Source: an uncultured Eubacteriales bacterium (GTDB lineage Bacteria; Bacillota; Clostridia; Oscillospirales; CAG-382). Taken from it: a stretch of DNA of 64,000 nt. The stretch is from contig CAKSEL010000003.1 in NCBI GenBank assembly GCA_934446675.1, forward strand, positions 62,001 to 126,000. Reading direction: 5' to 3'. Below, piece by piece: positions 19,719-28,406 of the stretch. Every line of letters begins with the position of its first letter. The stretch's first letter is position 1. Made by a program: the position numbers and the translations under genes. The notes under the pieces are model-generated. The model saw only the letters and a list, made by a program, of their open reading frames with translations. It did no database searches and had not been told where the DNA came from.

Positions 19719-21677
19719 ATGACGGTGAAAATTATAAGAAAAGCATTTTTCTTTGCCGCTGTGCTTGCAATGCTATGCATATGCGTTTTTGCAGCGGATA
19801 CACTTTCCGGCAGCGGGACCAAACAGGAGCCGTACAGTATTTCGTCGCCCGACGATCTGTATACTTTGGCAAGGCTCAGCGCGTCGGACAGTTTTGAAGG
19901 AAAATATTTTGTGCTCGCGAATGACATAGATTTTGAAAATGACGGATATTTTACGTATGATACCGACGGAAGTATCGCATATGTAGATTCTGCAGTATTG
20001 ACATTCAAGCCGATAGGCAGCGCAGATGTGCCGTTCAAAGGCTCGTTCGACGGAAACGGATACTCATTGCGCGGTCTTTGTCTTGAAGAAAAGAACGGTC
20101 TTTGCGCGCTTTTCGGATATACCGACGGCGCACAGATAAGCAACCTTGTAATTTTCGATTCTTATGCGTCTGGCTCTTCCAAGACCGCACTGCTCTGCGC
20201 CGACGCGTCGGGCGGAACGGTAATAGACGGCGTGAACGTTTCGGGAACCGTTGCGGGAACCGGCGAAGGACTTAACTCGTACACCGGAGGAATATGCGCG
20301 TCAAACGGAAAGAGCGCAAGCATAATCAACTCCGTAAGCTATGCAAATGTTTCGGGTTCGCGCGCGTTCAGCTCGTATGCCGGAGGAATTGCCGGAATTA
20401 ATTTCGGAAGCATTGACGACAGCGCGTTCGGCGGTAAAGTGAAGGGAAAAAGCGCATATTTTTCGTCCTGTACCGGAGGAATTGCCGGAGGAAATCACGG
20501 ATTAATAGGATCCTGTCTTTCAAACGGTTCGGTTGAGGCGCAGTCGCTCTCGATCATAACCGACAGCCATGCAGGCGGCATTGCCGGCGAGAACGCGTTT
20601 GGCGCAAGCATTTTTGCCTGTGCAAACTATTCGGCTGTGAGCAACAGCTGTTACAGCTCGTCCGACAGTATCTGCTCTGCCGGAGGAATTGCGGGATATA
20701 ACCATGAATCAAACATCTCGGCTTGCGTAAACTACGGAAAAGTAAGCGCGCAGTCGGTTTATTGCGGCGGTATTGCAGGAATTATACTTGCCGATGAAGG
20801 CAGTCTGAAGATCGAGGACTGCTATAACGCGGCGGATATAAGTTCTGCCGGAGGTGCGGCAGGAGGAATTTCGGGTATGATAGGCGCGTCGGATAACAGA
20901 ACCGCGCAGATAAACACGTCGCTGAATACCGGAGCTGTTTCGGGCGGTAAAAACGGCGGAGTTGCGGCAAACTATGAGGGTGAAAACGTAATTTCCGACT
21001 ATACCTATTTCGCCGATAACGGCACGGCAGACGAATATGCCATTAAAGCGCCGGTCTCGAGAATTCAGAGTAATACCGTTCTCCCCGGTTTTGACGACTC
21101 GGTGTGGATCTTTGAAAATGGCAGCTTTCCGAGAATCGCATATGAGGATATTTTGAGAAATGTATCCGAAGCAGTGTCGCAGCAGGTGTTCGCGGTATCT
21201 GACGGTACGTCAGGACTTGTTCCCGAAGTTGACGGATATGCGGCAAGCAGGGTTTCGGGAGCACGGAATAAGACGGGACTTTACGACTGCATACTGTTCT
21301 TTGAAAATTCGGACGGCGCGTTCGCACCTGTTCCCGCAAAGATAAGCCTTGCGGTCGTGGACGATATAAACAAAGCGCAGATAGTAAGCACGGAAAATAA
21401 CCTTGTCAACGACGGCGGCATTGTTTCGGGAAATGTTAAAGTAAGCATATATTTTCCCGACGGAACAAAGAGCGCGTTTGTCGTAGGCGCGGTTTACAAC
21501 AGCGAGGAAAGAATGTGCTCGGCAGGCACAGCCACGGCAAATTCGGACGGCACGGTAAGCACGGCAAATATAAACTTTTCCGCCTCCTTTACCGATGAAA
21601 CCGGAGAAAATAAGCTTAAACTCTTTATATTCGGTTCGGAAAAGACGCTTTCTCCGACTGCCGGCGTGACCGAATAA
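19719..21677 (+). CDS. Secreted GLUG-like repeat protein
   Basis: The 652-residue product has a signal peptide (hydrophobic stretch to VFAAD, about residue 27). It then has a region resembling the start of GLUG/adhesion repeat proteins (PYSISSPDDLYTLA, then ANDIDF and FDGNGYSLRG), and about seven degenerate repeats with the core Y/A-GGI-A/C-G that end near residue 410. This pattern usually folds as a right-handed beta-helix. The last 180 residues form a separate beta-rich domain. No enzyme motif or wall anchor is seen. ACGGAGG lies five bases before the ATG, which decides this start over one farther up. It is followed after 39 bases by gpsA, with which it may share a transcript. It is probably a surface or extracellular binding protein. 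Confidence 0.75.
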   Translation: MTVKIIRKAFFFAAVLAMLCICVFAADTLSGSGTKQEPYSISSPDDLYTLARLSASDSFEGKYFVLANDIDFENDGYFTYDTDGSIAYVDSAVLTFKPIGSADVPFKGSFDGNGYSLRGLCLEEKNGLCALFGYTDGAQISNLVIFDSYASGSSKTALLCADASGGTVIDGVNVSGTVAGTGEGLNSYTGGICASNGKSASIINSVSYANVSGSRAFSSYAGGIAGINFGSIDDSAFGGKVKGKSAYFSSCTGGIAGGNHGLIGSCLSNGSVEAQSLSIITDSHAGGIAGENAFGASIFACANYSAVSNSCYSSSDSICSAGGIAGYNHESNISACVNYGKVSAQSVYCGGIAGIILADEGSLKIEDCYNAADISSAGGAAGGISGMIGASDNRTAQINTSLNTGAVSGGKNGGVAANYEGENVISDYTYFADNGTADEYAIKAPVSRIQSNTVLPGFDDSVWIFENGSFPRIAYEDILRNVSEAVSQQVFAVSDGTSGLVPEVDGYAASRVSGARNKTGLYDCILFFENSDGAFAPVPAKISLAVVDDINKAQIVSTENNLVNDGGIVSGNVKVSIYFPDGTKSAFVVGAVYNSEERMCSAGTATANSDGTVSTANINFSASFTDETGENKLKLFIFGSEKTLSPTAGVTE

Positions 21678-21716
21678 TATGATTTTTGTAATGTTACCGA
21701 AAGGACGTATGCAGAT

Positions 21717-22670
21717 TTGAAAATTACCGTTGCCGGCTGCGGAAGATGGGGCTCTTTTATAGCGTGGTACCTGAATAAGATCGGGCACGACGTAACGCTT
21801 TACGGACGTCCCGGCTCAAAGTCTATGGAAAGTTTTATAAAAACGCGAAAGAGCGAGCTGTTAGAGCTTCCCGGATCGGTAAAACTTACGCAGGAACTGA
21901 AAGACGCGATAAATTCCGACGTGCTTGTAATTTCCATTGCCTCCCAGGCGCTTGACGGATTTTCAAAACAGCTTGCACAGAACGGTTTTTCGCATGGAGA
22001 TGTTGTGCTCTGCATGAAAGGAATAGAAATTTCGACGGGCAGACGGCTATCTCAGATAATCTCCGACAATCTTCCGGACAGCAGGTGCGCCGTGTGGCTC
22101 GGTCCCGGACACGTGCAGGAATTTCTTTCGGGAATACCCAACTGCATGGTAATAGACAGCCTCGATGACGAGCTTAAGCATATGCTTGTGGACGGATTTT
22201 CCGGAAATCTCATACGCTTTTATTACGGCACCGACCTTATAGGAAACGAAATAGGCGCCGCCGCAAAGAACGTAATAGGAATTGCCGCAGGTATGCTTGA
22301 CGCGCTGAAACTCGGAACGCTCAAAGGCGCGCTTATGTCCAGAGGAACGCGTGAGATCGCGCGATTTATAAAGGCGTCGGGCGGAAACGAGCTTTCGGCA
22401 TACGGTCTGTGCCACCTCGGCGATTATGAGGCGACGGTATTCTCTCCGTACAGCCATAACAGAATGTTCGGGGAAAAATTCGTAAGAAAAGAGCCTTACG
22501 ACAGCCTTGCCGAAGGATATTACACCGTAAAGGCGCTTGTGAACATGGCGGAAAAACTCGGAGTCGAGCTTCCCATATGCCGCGCCGTGTACGATACGCT
22601 CTATCTCGGAAAAGATACCGCACAGTCGCTCGACGCACTGTTCTCGCGTTCCATAAAAAAGGAATTCTGA
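21717..22670 (+). CDS. gpsA: NAD(P)-dependent glycerol-3-phosphate dehydrogenase
   Basis: GpsA reduces dihydroxyacetone phosphate to sn-glycerol 3-phosphate for phospholipid synthesis. The 317-residue product has the nucleotide-binding motif GCGRWG at residues 7-12, VCMKG-like LCMKGIE near residue 100 and the catalytic-lysine region EIGAAAKNVIGIAAG near residue 180, followed by the helical substrate domain with SRGTREIARF. It is slightly shorter than typical family members. The start is TTG, about ten bases after AAAGGA. Loss of the usual second-helix residues was not seen. It follows the GLUG protein gene, an association that probably has no functional meaning. Confidence 0.93.
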   Translation: MKITVAGCGRWGSFIAWYLNKIGHDVTLYGRPGSKSMESFIKTRKSELLELPGSVKLTQELKDAINSDVLVISIASQALDGFSKQLAQNGFSHGDVVLCMKGIEISTGRRLSQIISDNLPDSRCAVWLGPGHVQEFLSGIPNCMVIDSLDDELKHMLVDGFSGNLIRFYYGTDLIGNEIGAAAKNVIGIAAGMLDALKLGTLKGALMSRGTREIARFIKASGGNELSAYGLCHLGDYEATVFSPYSHNRMFGEKFVRKEPYDSLAEGYYTVKALVNMAEKLGVELPICRAVYDTLYLGKDTAQSLDALFSRSIKKEF

Positions 22671-22733
22671 ACGTATTTTTTTGCCGAAGTGCGCAAATAC
22701 GGCAAAATTAATGTCGAGTTTATCAAAAATGAC

Positions 22734-22761
22734 TTGACAATTCACAAATTTCGCTTATAAT
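22734..22761 (+). promoter_or_regulatory. Promoter of the tig-clpP-clpX region
   Basis: TTGACA, a 16-base spacer and TATAAT lie about 70 bases before the trigger factor ATG. No CIRCE or CtsR-type operator was recognised. Confidence 0.72.
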
Positions 22762-22831
22762 GTAATAGATATACTTTGAATATAATTTTTTTCTGTCAAA
22801 AGTAAGACGGAAAACACCCGGAGGAAACAAA

Positions 22832-24328
22832 ATGAGTTTAAAAAACTTCAAGGAAACCGAAACCAATAAGGTTGAGATGGACATCGTAATTTCAAAGGAG
22901 ACCTTTGAAAACGCAGTAAACGCGGTATTTAAGAGAAACGCAAAGAGCATCTCTATTCCCGGTTTCAGAAAAGGCAAGGCTACAAGAGGACTGGTTGAAA
23001 AGTTCTACGGTTCTCAGGTATTCTATGAAGACGCAATAAACGATCTTCTCCCGTCCGAAATAAACGCCGCAGTCAAGGAAACACCCTACAAGATAGCAGG
23101 TATGCCCGAAGTGACCGACGTTGATTTCGAGGCAGAGGACGGCATAAACGCCAAAGTTACCTTTATACGCGTTCCCGACGTAAAGCTCGGCGAATATAAG
23201 GGACTTAAGGTTGATAAGGTTGTCGTAAAGACAGAGGATTCCGAGGTTGACGCAGAGCTTGAAAGAACAAGAGAGCGTTACAGCAGAACCATAAACGTTA
23301 CCGACAGAGCAGCCAAGGAAGGCGACATTGCAGACATCAACTACGAAGGCTTCTGCGACGGCAAGGCTTTTGAAGGCGGCAAGGCAGAGAACCATAAGTT
23401 AAAGCTCGGTTCGGGTTCGTTCATTCCCGGATTTGAAGATCAGATCGTAGGCAAGAACGCAGGCGACGAATTTGACGTTAACGTAACCTTCCCGAAGGAA
23501 TACCATGCAGCAGAACTTGCAGGCAAGGACGCAACCTTCAAGTGCAAGCTCAACGGCATTGAATTTGAGGAACTTCCCACTCTCGACGACGAGTTTGCAA
23601 AGGACGCTTCCGAATTTGATACTCTTGCTGAATACAAGGCAGACATTAAGGCTAAAATAGAAAAGAGACATGACGCAGAGGCTGAAGTAAGACTTGCAGA
23701 AGATCTTACAAAGGCGCTCACCGCAAAGGTTGAGGCAGAAGTTCCGGACGTTATGATCGAAAAGGAACAGGATCTTCTCGTAAGAGAGTATGACTACAAC
23801 CTCAGAAGCCAGGGACTCAGCCTTGATATGCTTGTAAAGTATACCGGCATGAAGGTTGAAGATATACGCGCACGTTATGCAGAACCTGCAAAGGTAAACG
23901 TACTTAAGCAGCTCGCACTCGAAGAGATCATCAAGGCTGAAAAGATCGAGGCAAGCGATGAGGAAATCGAGAATAAGTACGAGGAAATGGCAAAGCAGTT
24001 CAGTATGAAAGCCGACGACGTCAAGGCAAGAATTTCCAAAGAGGATCTCGCTGAGGACGTTAAGTCCATAAAGGCGTTTGAGTTCGTAAAGGATAAGGCA
24101 AAGATTACCGAAAAGACCGTCACCGCCGAGGAATTCGCAAAGATGAACGCTCCCGAAGAGGCAAAGACCGAGGACGGCGAAGAAAAGCCCAAGAAAAAGA
24201 CGGCAAGAAAGACTGCAAAGAAAACCGACGCTGAGGCTGATACGGCAAAGGAAGAAAAGACTGAAACCGTAAAGAAGCTCCGTAAGACCGCAGCAAAGAA
24301 AACCGCCGAGAAAAAGGACGAAGAATAA
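22832..24328 (+). CDS. tig: Trigger factor with a long Lys/Ala-rich C-terminal tail
   Basis: Trigger factor binds the ribosomal exit tunnel and chaperones nascent chains. The 498-residue protein has the N-terminal ribosome-binding domain with GFRKGKATRG near residue 48 (the usual proline of GFRxGxxP is threonine). An FKBP-type prolyl isomerase domain (about 160-245, from INYEGF to KLNGIEFEEL) and the helical substrate-binding arms to about residue 435 follow. The last 60 residues alternate KKTARKTAKK-type blocks with acidic stretches, a histone H1-like tail absent from E. coli or B. subtilis trigger factor. The gene is preceded by GGAGG and lies upstream of clpP-clpX, the common order. Confidence 0.95.
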   Translation: MSLKNFKETETNKVEMDIVISKETFENAVNAVFKRNAKSISIPGFRKGKATRGLVEKFYGSQVFYEDAINDLLPSEINAAVKETPYKIAGMPEVTDVDFEAEDGINAKVTFIRVPDVKLGEYKGLKVDKVVVKTEDSEVDAELERTRERYSRTINVTDRAAKEGDIADINYEGFCDGKAFEGGKAENHKLKLGSGSFIPGFEDQIVGKNAGDEFDVNVTFPKEYHAAELAGKDATFKCKLNGIEFEELPTLDDEFAKDASEFDTLAEYKADIKAKIEKRHDAEAEVRLAEDLTKALTAKVEAEVPDVMIEKEQDLLVREYDYNLRSQGLSLDMLVKYTGMKVEDIRARYAEPAKVNVLKQLALEEIIKAEKIEASDEEIENKYEEMAKQFSMKADDVKARISKEDLAEDVKSIKAFEFVKDKAKITEKTVTAEEFAKMNAPEEAKTEDGEEKPKKKTARKTAKKTDAEADTAKEEKTETVKKLRKTAAKKTAEKKDEE

Positions 24329-24459
24329 ATTTCTTCCCACGCCCGGCAGCAAAATACATTAAAAGCTTTAGTGTGCGTGCAGTTTATATTGTACGCACAT
24401 TCTTGCCTTAAAGGCAAAAAGACAAAATACGACATTTTACACGTGAAAGGACGATAATT

Positions 24460-25044
24460 ATGGCACTTGTACCAATGGTCATTGAGCAGACAAACCACGG
24501 CGAACGTTCATTTGACATCTATTCAAGACTTCTCAATGACAGAATCATATTTTTGGGAGAAGAAGTAAACGACACCACAGCCTCCCTTGTCGTAGCGCAG
24601 CTGCTCTATCTTGAGGCACAGGATCCCGATAAGGATATAAGCCTTTATATAAACAGCCCCGGCGGTTCAATTTCCTCCGGTATGGCGATTTACGACACCA
24701 TGAACTTTATCAAATGCGACGTTTCAACAATATGCGTCGGCATGGCTGCGAGCATGGGAGCGTTTCTGCTCTCGTCGGGCGCAAAGGGAAAGAGACTTGC
24801 GCTTCCCAACAGCGAGATTATGATACATCAGCCTCTCGGCGGTATGCAGGGACAGGCAACCGATATAAAGATACACGCCGATCATATCATAAGAATTAAA
24901 AGCAAGCTCAATAGGCTGCTTTCCGAGCAGACCGGCAAACCTCTCGAAACCATTGAAAAGGATACCGAGAGAGATAACTTCATGACCGCCGAAGAGGCGT
25001 GCGCATACGGTCTTGTCGATAAGGTCATTGACAAAAGACTCTGA
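24460..25044 (+). CDS. clpP: ATP-dependent Clp protease proteolytic subunit
   Basis: ClpP forms the double-heptamer protease chamber used by ClpX and the ClpE-type ATPase encoded in this window. The 194-residue protein has the complete triad at standard numbering: Ser98 in GMAASMGAF, His123 in MIHQPLGG and Asp172 in ERDNFM. The oxyanion-hole segment NSPGGSISSG is intact. The length is normal, with at most a very short propeptide. AAAGGACG precedes the ATG. The 131-base gap from tig contains an AT-rich stretch and a short palindrome TTGCCTT-AAGGCAA, with no clear terminator, so read-through from tig is likely. Confidence 0.97.
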   Translation: MALVPMVIEQTNHGERSFDIYSRLLNDRIIFLGEEVNDTTASLVVAQLLYLEAQDPDKDISLYINSPGGSISSGMAIYDTMNFIKCDVSTICVGMAASMGAFLLSSGAKGKRLALPNSEIMIHQPLGGMQGQATDIKIHADHIIRIKSKLNRLLSEQTGKPLETIEKDTERDNFMTAEEACAYGLVDKVIDKRL

Positions 25045-25077
25045 TTAAAGGCATTTTACGAAAGGTTATAACCGAAC

Positions 25078-26391
25078 ATGGCTAATGAAAATAAAAGAGG
25101 CGAACGCTTCTGTTCTTTCTGCGGAAAATCCGAACGTCAGACGGGACGTCTCATATACGGCCCCGAGGGCGTGAATATATGCAGCAACTGCGTAATGCTG
25201 TGCGAAAGCCTGCTTGACGAGATGAACGAAGAGGATAACAAAAAGAACGGAATGCCGAAACTCAGCCTCGATAAGCTGCCTAAGCCCTCCGCGATAAAGA
25301 CCGAGCTTGATAAATACGTCATAGGTCAGGACGAGGCAAAGAAAACTCTCGCCGTTGCGGTGTACAATCACTATAAAAGAATACTTCAGAAGGATAATTC
25401 AGACGAGGTTGAGATACAGAAAAGCAACGTAATGCTTCTTGGTCCCACCGGCGTCGGAAAGACTCTGCTTGCCCAGACGCTTGCAAAGTTTCTGAAAGTC
25501 CCGTTTGCCATTGCGGACGCAACCACGCTTACCGAGGCGGGATATGTCGGCGAGGACGTCGAAAATATACTGCTTCGCCTTATACAGGCTGCCGACTATA
25601 ATATCGCGCTTGCCGAAAAGGGAATTATCTATATCGACGAGATAGACAAGATCTCGCGCAGAAGCGAAAACCGTTCAATAACGCGCGACGTTTCGGGCGA
25701 GGGCGTTCAGCAGGCTCTGCTTAAAATCCTTGAAGGCACCGTTTCAAACGTTCCTCCGCAGGGCGGAAGAAAACACCCGAACCAGGAGTTTATTCAGATA
25801 AACACAAAGAATATACTGTTTATCTGCGGCGGCGCTTTTGACGGAATCGAGTCGATAATCGAACAGCGCATGGGCAATCGTACCATGGGTTACGGCGCGA
25901 CCATACAGACCAAGGAAGAAAAGAAAAAGACCAATGTGTTAAAGTCCATCGAGGCGCATGACCTTGTAAAGTTCGGCATAATTCCGGAGCTTGTCGGAAG
26001 AATTCCGCTTATAGTTTCGCTGTCCGCGCTTGACGAGGACGCACTTGTGCGCATACTCAAAGAACCCAAGAACGCGCTTACCAAGCAGTATAAAAAATTG
26101 TTTGCAATGGACGGCGTTGAGCTTGAATTTGACGACGACGCGCTGCGCGCCATAGCTGAGCTTGCCGAAAAGCGTTCGACCGGCGCACGCGGACTCAGAG
26201 CCATTACCGAGGGTATCATGACGGGACTTATGTACGATATTCCCGATATAAAGAACTTAAAGACCGTAAGAATTACGCGCGGCGTAATAGAAAACGGCGC
26301 ACAGCCGGTAAAGGAGTACGCCGAAGTATCCGAAGGCGCCGGGGACAACGAAGGTCAGTCCGGCAAAAAGATTAAAGAAAAGAGTCTTTAA
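25078..26391 (+). CDS. clpX: ATP-dependent Clp protease ATP-binding subunit ClpX
   Basis: ClpX unfolds substrates for ClpP. The 437-residue protein has the zinc-binding domain with Cys12-x2-Cys15 and Cys35-x2-Cys38. It also has Walker A GPTGVGKTLL near residue 122, the pore loop GYVG near residue 157, Walker B IIYIDEID near residue 183 and the RKH pore element in GGRKHPNQEF. The tripeptide that docks into ClpP, IGF in well-studied ClpX, reads MGY at residues 270-272, a conservative but uncommon change. ClpX starts 33 bases after clpP. It is followed after two bases by the Spo0A-C-like gene. Confidence 0.97.
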   Translation: MANENKRGERFCSFCGKSERQTGRLIYGPEGVNICSNCVMLCESLLDEMNEEDNKKNGMPKLSLDKLPKPSAIKTELDKYVIGQDEAKKTLAVAVYNHYKRILQKDNSDEVEIQKSNVMLLGPTGVGKTLLAQTLAKFLKVPFAIADATTLTEAGYVGEDVENILLRLIQAADYNIALAEKGIIYIDEIDKISRRSENRSITRDVSGEGVQQALLKILEGTVSNVPPQGGRKHPNQEFIQINTKNILFICGGAFDGIESIIEQRMGNRTMGYGATIQTKEEKKKTNVLKSIEAHDLVKFGIIPELVGRIPLIVSLSALDEDALVRILKEPKNALTKQYKKLFAMDGVELEFDDDALRAIAELAEKRSTGARGLRAITEGIMTGLMYDIPDIKNLKTVRITRGVIENGAQPVKEYAEVSEGAGDNEGQSGKKIKEKSL

Positions 26392-26393
26392 AG

Positions 26394-27011
26394 GTGAAAA
26401 AGCTGTTTGAATCGGTCGAAAGACTGCTGCAAACCGATGATGAGCCGAGCTTTGATTCAAAGGACAGACAGTATGCTTTCGAGTGCTTTTTCGGCGAGGC
26501 TGCGGACGACGGTTATTGCGGAGATAATTCCGCAGGAGATTCCGGCGATAACGCTTTCATGATACGCGCAAGGCTCATAGAAGATACCGTAAGGCGTTCC
26601 GAACGCGAATCGGCGTTTAGAGAAATATATGCGGCGCTGTCAAAGCTCGGGCTTGACCGCAGAAAGTGCGGCACACGGCTCATTGCACAGGCTGTTTATA
26701 TCAAAGCGGAAAATCCGCAGATGAATATGTCGTCTATCTACGATAAACTTTCGGAGGACAGCGGAAAGAGCATAAAGAATGTGCAGAATCTTTGCAGATA
26801 TGCGTGCGAATCCGCGATAGAAAAGGGTTTTCTTCTGGATTTTGCGGTTACGGACACAAAAAGACGCGGCGTAACGTCAAAGAGCGGACTTGCTTACGGC
26901 GAAACCGTGCGTATGTTGGTTTTTGATACGGCACTGAGTGTTTTCGGCGAATTTTCCGAACTCGAAGAATCTGCCGGAAACGTATATGATACCGGAGATA
27001 TTTTCTTCTGA
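26394..27011 (+). CDS. Protein with a Spo0A C-terminal-like DNA-binding domain
   Basis: The 205-residue product has an acidic N-terminal region with no receiver-domain motifs. A helical stretch near residues 78-145 (REIYAALSKLGLD, then IYDKLSEDSG, then VQNLCRYACESAIEKG) resembles the sigma-factor-contacting DNA-binding domain of Spo0A in length and pattern. True Spo0A has a phospho-acceptor domain in front; this does not. It may be a receiver-less paralogue or a divergent regulator. The GTG start lies two bases after the clpX stop, with only a weak Shine-Dalgarno sequence in the clpX tail, suggesting coupled translation. Function and family are inferred from pattern only. A bidirectional terminator follows. 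Confidence 0.6.
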   Translation: MKKLFESVERLLQTDDEPSFDSKDRQYAFECFFGEAADDGYCGDNSAGDSGDNAFMIRARLIEDTVRRSERESAFREIYAALSKLGLDRRKCGTRLIAQAVYIKAENPQMNMSSIYDKLSEDSGKSIKNVQNLCRYACESAIEKGFLLDFAVTDTKRRGVTSKSGLAYGETVRMLVFDTALSVFGEFSELEESAGNVYDTGDIFF

Positions 27012-27073
27012 AAATCTGCATTTCAAATCGGCGCGGTATGGTTGACCGGGGCGTTTTTTAAAGAACAGAAAAG

Positions 27074-27116
27074 GCTCAGCGTAAGACTGCTTTGACAATC
27101 CGCTGAGCTTTGATTT
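27074..27116. terminator. Bidirectional terminator between convergent genes
   Basis: GCTCAGCG and CGCTGAGC pair perfectly. Rightwards the stem is followed by TTTGATTTT, and leftwards by CTTTTCTG. It ends the clpX run and the ECF gene. Confidence 0.75.
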
Positions 27117-27148
27117 TGCATATGAGTTTAGATCCGCATTTTGCAGGC

Positions 27149-27709
27149 TTACGGTTTTTTGCCTATGGTTACGTATTTGTTGAGTACGACGGCAACCGGC
27201 GGAATGAATATAAGCTGAATTGCAATGCCGATAAGACCTGCCGGAACCGACATAAACGCGGCTTTCATGCTGACTGCCGGGTTTCTGAGACCGAGAACGT
27301 ATACGCCGAACGCAGTGCAGAGTATGTTCGCGGCTCTTCCGCAGATCTGCGCGGTTATAAGGCTTGCATATATGCGCGCGGTGTAGTTTTTGATACGTCC
27401 CGAAAATAATTTCATGGCAAATCCCGATACAAGACCGTATACGAAAAGCTCAACGCACATGAACGGCATTTTTACCGGCGACGGCATTGACGTTATAATG
27501 CAGCTGAGCATGGGAGAGAAAATTCCCGAAACCGCACCGCATAAAGGCGATACGCAAAGTCCCGCTATAAGCACGGGTATGTGCATGGGAAGAAACGTTT
27601 GTCCCGCGGCGGCTCCGAAAAGGTGGAATATCTGCGGAGTAAGTACGCCGAGAGCTATAAAAAGTCCGCAGAGTACGATAGTCTGTACGGCGTTTTCCTT
27701 TTTGTTCAT
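27149..27709 (-). CDS. ECF transporter S component, substrate unknown
   Basis: The 186-residue, very hydrophobic protein has about six predicted membrane helices and the S-component feature of a first helix region LCGLFIALGVLTPQIFHLFG, followed by LPMHIPVLIAG. S components bind vitamins, such as niacin, thiamine, riboflavin and queuosine precursors, and use shared ATPase and T subunits, which are not encoded nearby. The substrate cannot be told from the sequence, and I found no riboswitch in the short leader. AAAAGGAAG precedes the ATG. It is monocistronic between a promoter and a terminator, divergent from the Lrp gene. Confidence 0.78.
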   Translation of the reverse strand: MNKKENAVQTIVLCGLFIALGVLTPQIFHLFGAAAGQTFLPMHIPVLIAGLCVSPLCGAVSGIFSPMLSCIITSMPSPVKMPFMCVELFVYGLVSGFAMKLFSGRIKNYTARIYASLITAQICGRAANILCTAFGVYVLGLRNPAVSMKAAFMSVPAGLIGIAIQLIFIPPVAVVLNKYVTIGKKP

Positions 27710-27741
27710 TTTCTTTGCACTTCCTTTTATTGTATGATTAA

Positions 27742-27770
27742 ATTATAATCTTTGCAAAGCGCTTTTTCAA
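27742..27770 (-). promoter_or_regulatory. Promoter of the ECF S-component gene
   Basis: On the minus strand TTGAAA, a 17-base spacer and TATAAT lie about 35 bases before the ATG, too close to leave room for a riboswitch. Confidence 0.62.
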
Positions 27771-27844
27771 TGCGGATTTTGTAAATCATACCGTTGTTTG
27801 TTAATAAAAATTTGCCTTAACGTAAAGAAAAGAACATGAATACG

Positions 27845-27853
27845 TGATATAAT
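27845..27853 (+). promoter_or_regulatory. Extended -10 promoter candidate of the Lrp operon
   Basis: TGA-TATAAT forms an extended -10 element about 50 bases before the Lrp ATG. The -35 region is poor, as in promoters that rely on an extended -10 or an activator. Confidence 0.4.
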
Positions 27854-27905
27854 TACATTGAGCAGTTATACTGTAATTTGCGTCATAAGAAAGAGGGTTA
27901 AATTT

Positions 27906-28406
27906 ATGAAAGATCAGCTTAAAGACAAGGTGCTCACGCTTATAGCCGGAGACGCAAGACTTACGGCGCAGAAAATAGCGGTTATGCTCGACGCAGACGT
28001 CGGGCACGTTAAGGAAATAATAGAGGAACTTGAAGAAAAAGGCGTTGTTGTAGGATATAAGGCGCTTGTAGACTGGGATAAGACAGACAGAGAGTATGTC
28101 ACGGCGCTTATAGAGCTTAAAGTAACTCCGCAGAGAGACAGAGGATTTGAAAGAGTTGCGGAGAGAATATATAATTTCCCCGAAGTCAGAAATATGTACC
28201 TTATGTCGGGTGCGTATGACCTCTGCGTCATGATAGAGGGAAAGACCATGAAAGAGGTCGCGCTGTTTGTGGCGGAAAAGCTTGCGCCGATAGACGGAGT
28301 AATCTCCACGAGTACTCACTTTGTGCTCAGAAAATATAAGGACATGGGCGTTGTTTACGGTCACGGAACAGAAATGACTCATGACGAGAGAGGAAACATG
28401 AATTAA
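27906..28406 (+). CDS. Lrp/AsnC family transcriptional regulator
   Basis: The 166-residue protein has an N-terminal helix-turn-helix (about residues 5-55, LTAQKIAVMLDADVGHVKEI) and a C-terminal RAM ligand-binding domain (VTALIELKV, then YLMSGAYDLCVMIEGKTM). This is the Lrp/AsnC arrangement, used to sense amino acids. The start is fixed by AAAGAGGG eight bases before the ATG; an earlier in-frame start lacks one. Its stop TAA overlaps the ATG of the aminotransferase as TAATG, so it probably regulates or senses the product of the operon it heads. Confidence 0.88.
   Translation: MKDQLKDKVLTLIAGDARLTAQKIAVMLDADVGHVKEIIEELEEKGVVVGYKALVDWDKTDREYVTALIELKVTPQRDRGFERVAERIYNFPEVRNMYLMSGAYDLCVMIEGKTMKEVALFVAEKLAPIDGVISTSTHFVLRKYKDMGVVYGHGTEMTHDERGNMN

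Noticed and set aside
27710..27905. A riboswitch for the ECF S-component gene
   Set aside because: The promoter lies about 35 bases from the start, leaving no room for an aptamer.
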